The position numbers were made by a program, and so were the translations under genes. A stretch of 64,000 bases of DNA from CAMDPA01 sp965223035 (GTDB lineage: Bacteria; Pseudomonadota; Alphaproteobacteria; Rhizobiales; Hyphomicrobiaceae): NCBI GenBank assembly GCA_965223035.1, contig OZ244980.1, positions 4,650,001 through 4,714,000 of the forward strand, read 5' to 3'. This document shows positions 61,525 through 64,000 of this stretch, one piece after another. The notes under the pieces were generated by a model. It worked only from the letters and a program-made list of their open reading frames with translations, did no database searches and was not told the DNA's origin. How positions within the stretch are numbered: position 1 is the first letter of the stretch; the number at the start of each line of letters is the position of its first letter.

Positions 61525-63135
61525 ATGGATTTCGACCTCCTGATCCGGAACGGCGTGATCTACGACGGCAGCGGCGTTGCTGGCGAGATTGGCGATCTGG
61601 CCATCCGAGCCGATCAGATCGCAGCCATCGGCGTCAATGTGCCGGGCAGCGCGCGGCAGGTGATCGACGCTGAAGGGCTCGTCGTCTGCCCTGGCTTCAT
61701 CGACATCAAGACGCATTCCGACTTCACCTTGCCGATCAATCCGAAGGCGGAGAGCAAGGTGCGCCAAGGGGTCACGACGGAGATCATCGGCCACTGCGGA
61801 TTCTCGGTGGCGCCGGCCCTGGCCGGAAAGGTCACGTTGTTGAGGGACTATCTTGCACCCAGCGCGCCGTGGCTGCCGTTTCGCGCGTTAAGCTTTCCGG
61901 ACTACCTCGAGACATTCCCGGCCACGGCGGTCAATGCCGGTATGCTGGTCGGTCACAATACGCTGCGGCTGATGGTGATGGGGATGGATCAGCGCGCGCC
62001 GCAGCCGGCAGAGCTTGCGGCGATGATCGGGCTGCTCGAAGAGGGCCTGCAAGCCGGTGCGCTCGGCCTATCGACCGGGTTGTTCACCGCACCTGGCTGT
62101 TACGCGGCGGCAGACGAGATCATTGCTCTGGGCCATGTGCTGAAGCGATACAATGCAGGTTATTTCACCCATCTGCGCGACGAGTCGGGCAAAGTGCTGG
62201 AGGCCGTGGAGGAGGCGATTTCCGTTGCCGAGGCCTGTGGCGTGCACGTGCAGATCGTGCATTTCAAGTGCTCTGGGACCGATAACTGGGGCAAGGCCAA
62301 AACCGCCTTGGAGATGATCGCGGCCGCCCGCGCGCGCGGCCTTGACGTCGATTGCGACGCCTACCCCTATGCGGCCGGCTCGAATCCGCTGAAGAACTTG
62401 ATGCCCCAATGGGTGCAGGCCGGCGGCGTCGACGCCATGCTTGAGCGTCTCGCAAAACCCGAGACGCGGGCCCAGATCAGCGCCGATATCGCACGCGATG
62501 GGCTCAACAACTGGGGCCGTATCCCGTCATGGGATTGCGTGCAAATCTCAATCTCGCCCAACCTACCGCAATTCGCCGGCCGCACCATCGCCGAGCTGGC
62601 AAAGGAACGCGGCCAACACCCGATCGACACCGTTTGCGATTATCTGATCGATGACAAAACCAGCACAAGGGTGCTGGTCACATCGATCTCGGAGGATGAT
62701 ATCCGCGAGATCATCCGGGCGCCCGAACCGCTGGTGGGCTCGGACGGCAATTGCGTGGCGACCTACGGTATCGTCGCACAAGGGCGGCCGCATCCCCGGT
62801 TTTATGGGACCTTTCCACGCATCATCGACCGCTATGTGCGCCAACAACGACTGCTGCCGCTGGAGCGCGCGATCAACAAGATGACAGGGGCAACCGCAAA
62901 AGCACTCAAACTGTCCGACCGCGGCTTGTTGCGCGAGGGCTACCGGGCCGACGTCACCTTGTTCGATCCCGCCGACTTCAAGGATCGGGCCAGCTACGCC
63001 GATCCGCATCAATATCCGTCCGGAGCGCGGACCACCGTGATCGTCAACGGCGCGCTGGTGGTCGAGAACGCCACGCATACCGGCGCGTTGCCGGGCAAGG
63101 TGCTGCGGCGGGGTGCCGACGGACGCGTCGGTTAA
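61525..63135 (+). CDS. N-acyl-D-amino-acid deacylase (D-aminoacylase family amidohydrolase)
   Basis: The 536-residue amidohydrolase begins DFDLLIRNGVIYDGSGV and has the metal-site region PGFIDIKTHSDFTLPINP, GVTTEIIGHCGFSVAP, GLSTGLFTAPGCYAAADEII, YFTHLRDESGKVLEAVEEAI and VQIVHFKCSGTDNWGKAKTA, then GSDGNCVATYGIVAQGRPHP towards the end. These match D-aminoacylases/dihydroorotase-like hydrolases that cleave N-acyl-D-amino acids. The first His of the usual HxH is replaced by Lys-Thr-His in this copy (KTHSD), which needs checking before assigning activity. The next gene starts 5 nt after its stop. Confidence 0.9.
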   Translation: MDFDLLIRNGVIYDGSGVAGEIGDLAIRADQIAAIGVNVPGSARQVIDAEGLVVCPGFIDIKTHSDFTLPINPKAESKVRQGVTTEIIGHCGFSVAPALAGKVTLLRDYLAPSAPWLPFRALSFPDYLETFPATAVNAGMLVGHNTLRLMVMGMDQRAPQPAELAAMIGLLEEGLQAGALGLSTGLFTAPGCYAAADEIIALGHVLKRYNAGYFTHLRDESGKVLEAVEEAISVAEACGVHVQIVHFKCSGTDNWGKAKTALEMIAAARARGLDVDCDAYPYAAGSNPLKNLMPQWVQAGGVDAMLERLAKPETRAQISADIARDGLNNWGRIPSWDCVQISISPNLPQFAGRTIAELAKERGQHPIDTVCDYLIDDKTSTRVLVTSISEDDIREIIRAPEPLVGSDGNCVATYGIVAQGRPHPRFYGTFPRIIDRYVRQQRLLPLERAINKMTGATAKALKLSDRGLLREGYRADVTLFDPADFKDRASYADPHQYPSGARTTVIVNGALVVENATHTGALPGKVLRRGADGRVG

Positions 63136-63140
63136 CGGTG

Positions 63141-64000
63141 ATGGCACCGCAAGCCAGTCCCGGCGCCAAACCCCCGGCAGAAGCCGCGGCCAGCACCCCG
63201 ACAACGGGTTGGCGACGCCTGCGCGAGCCGCGCTTTTGGCGGCGTGTGGTGGTGACCTATGCGACCGCGACGCTCGGCGGCTGGCTGGCCGTGTGGGCTG
63301 GCATCCCACTGCCGTGGATGCTGGGCCCGTTCTTCCTTTGTGGCTTCTTGACCATCGTCGGCTGCAGCTTTGGCGTGCTGCCGGGCAGCCGAATTTACGG
63401 TCAGGTCGCGGTCGGCTTGGCCGTCGGACTGCGCTTCACGCTCGACGTCTTGCTGGCGACGGCCACGCTGTTCCCGGCGATGGTGATCGCAACGTTGTAC
63501 ATGGTCACCTGCACCACAGCGGCGGCCGTTTTGTTTCGACGCCTGGCCGGGGTTGATCACACCACAGCATTTTTCGCGACAGCGGCCGGCGGTGTCGCCG
63601 ACATGGCCATCGTCGCGGCCAGTCGCGGGGGTACGGCTGCGTCAGTCGCCATCGTGCACGCTTTGCGATTGTCGTGCACGGTCGCGATCGTGCCGTTCTT
63701 AATCGTCGGCTTCGGCGAGCGAGGTGCCGCCGACACCGCGGCCGAGGTCGCCGGGGCTTCCGCGGCGTTGTTCGCACCGGCGCTTATCGCGGCGTTCGCC
63801 ACGGCCTGGGCCTGCAACCGCGCCCGGCTGCCCAACCCGTGGATCATCGGCGGCATGCTGCTTGGTTTCGTGGTCGCGCTCGGCGACCTGGCGAGCATCA
63901 AAGTGCCGGAGCTGGCGATCATCTTGGCGCAGATCGCGATGGGCACATGGCTCGGTTGTCAGCTCAAGCGCGAGGTTTTTGCCGCCCTCCCGAGGGTTGC
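63141..64000 (+). CDS. AbrB-family membrane protein, partial
   Basis: The gene runs off the right edge; about 286 codons are present from the ATG at 63141. After a Pro/Ala-rich N-terminus the protein shows many hydrophobic segments and the AbrB-type marks ATLGGWLAVWAGIPLPWMLG, GVADMAIVAASRGGTAASVA and RLPNPWIIGGMLLGFVVALG, which repeat as two halves. The family is an integral membrane protein often near hydrolases; transport roles are suspected. Five nucleotides separate it from the D-aminoacylase gene, so they are an operon, suggesting import or export of the hydrolase substrate or product. Confidence 0.88.
   Translation, partial: MAPQASPGAKPPAEAAASTPTTGWRRLREPRFWRRVVVTYATATLGGWLAVWAGIPLPWMLGPFFLCGFLTIVGCSFGVLPGSRIYGQVAVGLAVGLRFTLDVLLATATLFPAMVIATLYMVTCTTAAAVLFRRLAGVDHTTAFFATAAGGVADMAIVAASRGGTAASVAIVHALRLSCTVAIVPFLIVGFGERGAADTAAEVAGASAALFAPALIAAFATAWACNRARLPNPWIIGGMLLGFVVALGDLASIKVPELAIILAQIAMGTWLGCQLKREVFAALPRV

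Overview
The window looks like chromosomal DNA of a high-GC, aerobic alphaproteobacterium, probably of Hyphomicrobiales (Rhizobiales) type. The basis is gene content and neighbourhoods: ubiG divergent from lysC-ptsP, a Ppx/GppA phosphatase next to rlmE, an HDAC-like gene next to xseB, rph close to rdgB, and a Rhizobium-type class 3 asparaginase. The genus cannot be named from this sequence. I see no rRNA, tRNA, transposase, prophage or CRISPR.

Layout. 1-3.8 kb: RND efflux permease (cut by the window edge), its adaptor, and a maleylacetate reductase. 4.2-6.6 kb: two tandem paralogous regulator-like proteins with a DNA-binding-like N-terminus and a helical-repeat C-terminus. 6.9-9.0 kb: small ion channel, CitE-like lyase and MaoC hydratase. 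9.7-20.2 kb: a catabolic block with IclR regulator, Zn alcohol dehydrogenase, a molybdenum hydroxylase whose large subunit is split in two, DoxX, an IolD-like TPP enzyme and an IlvD/Edd dehydratase. 20.4-22.8 kb: rph, a VOC protein, rdgB and a cupin. 22.9-23.6 kb: a tandem array of eighteen 38-bp units. 24.1-26.4 kb: a lipoprotein subtilisin autotransporter. 26.4-28.4 kb: gene-poor, AT-richer, with one ribbon-helix-helix miniprotein. 28.4-31.5 kb: hydroxyisobutyrate-type dehydrogenase, cysteine-dioxygenase-like cupin, xseB, HDAC-like deacetylase. 32.1-37.4 kb: an IorAB-type molybdenum hydroxylase operon with a ModA-like protein lacking a signal peptide and a RidA protein, divergent from a beta-propeller gene. 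37.5-49.4 kb: rlmE, Ppx/GppA, ubiG, lysC, ptsP, pcaF, class 3 asparaginase, EamA transporter, an SBP-like protein. 49.5-54.0 kb: phospholipase-C-like/DUF4332 fusion, histidine kinase, small membrane protein. 54.1-58.8 kb: TPP riboswitch-thiC and convergent katG. 59.4-64 kb: VOC protein, cold-shock-like small protein, unknown protein, D-aminoacylase, and an AbrB-family membrane protein cut by the edge.

How genes work together: two independent molybdenum hydroxylase systems, CoA-ester enzymes (MaoC, CitE-like, PcaF thiolase), maleylacetate reductase, a hydroxyisobutyrate-type dehydrogenase and an IolD-like TPP enzyme point to a catabolically versatile bacterium using cyclic, aromatic or branched substrates.

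The most striking non-coding feature is a modular family of palindromic intergenic elements, often edged by CTAG, that sit directly against gene ends and sometimes supply the stop codon. A second, GC-rich inverted-repeat family accompanies them. One palindrome holds the eighteen-copy array; a sister locus at 61.3 kb carries the same flanks with a single unit. Short in-frame 12- or 15-bp repeat expansions also occur inside three coding regions.
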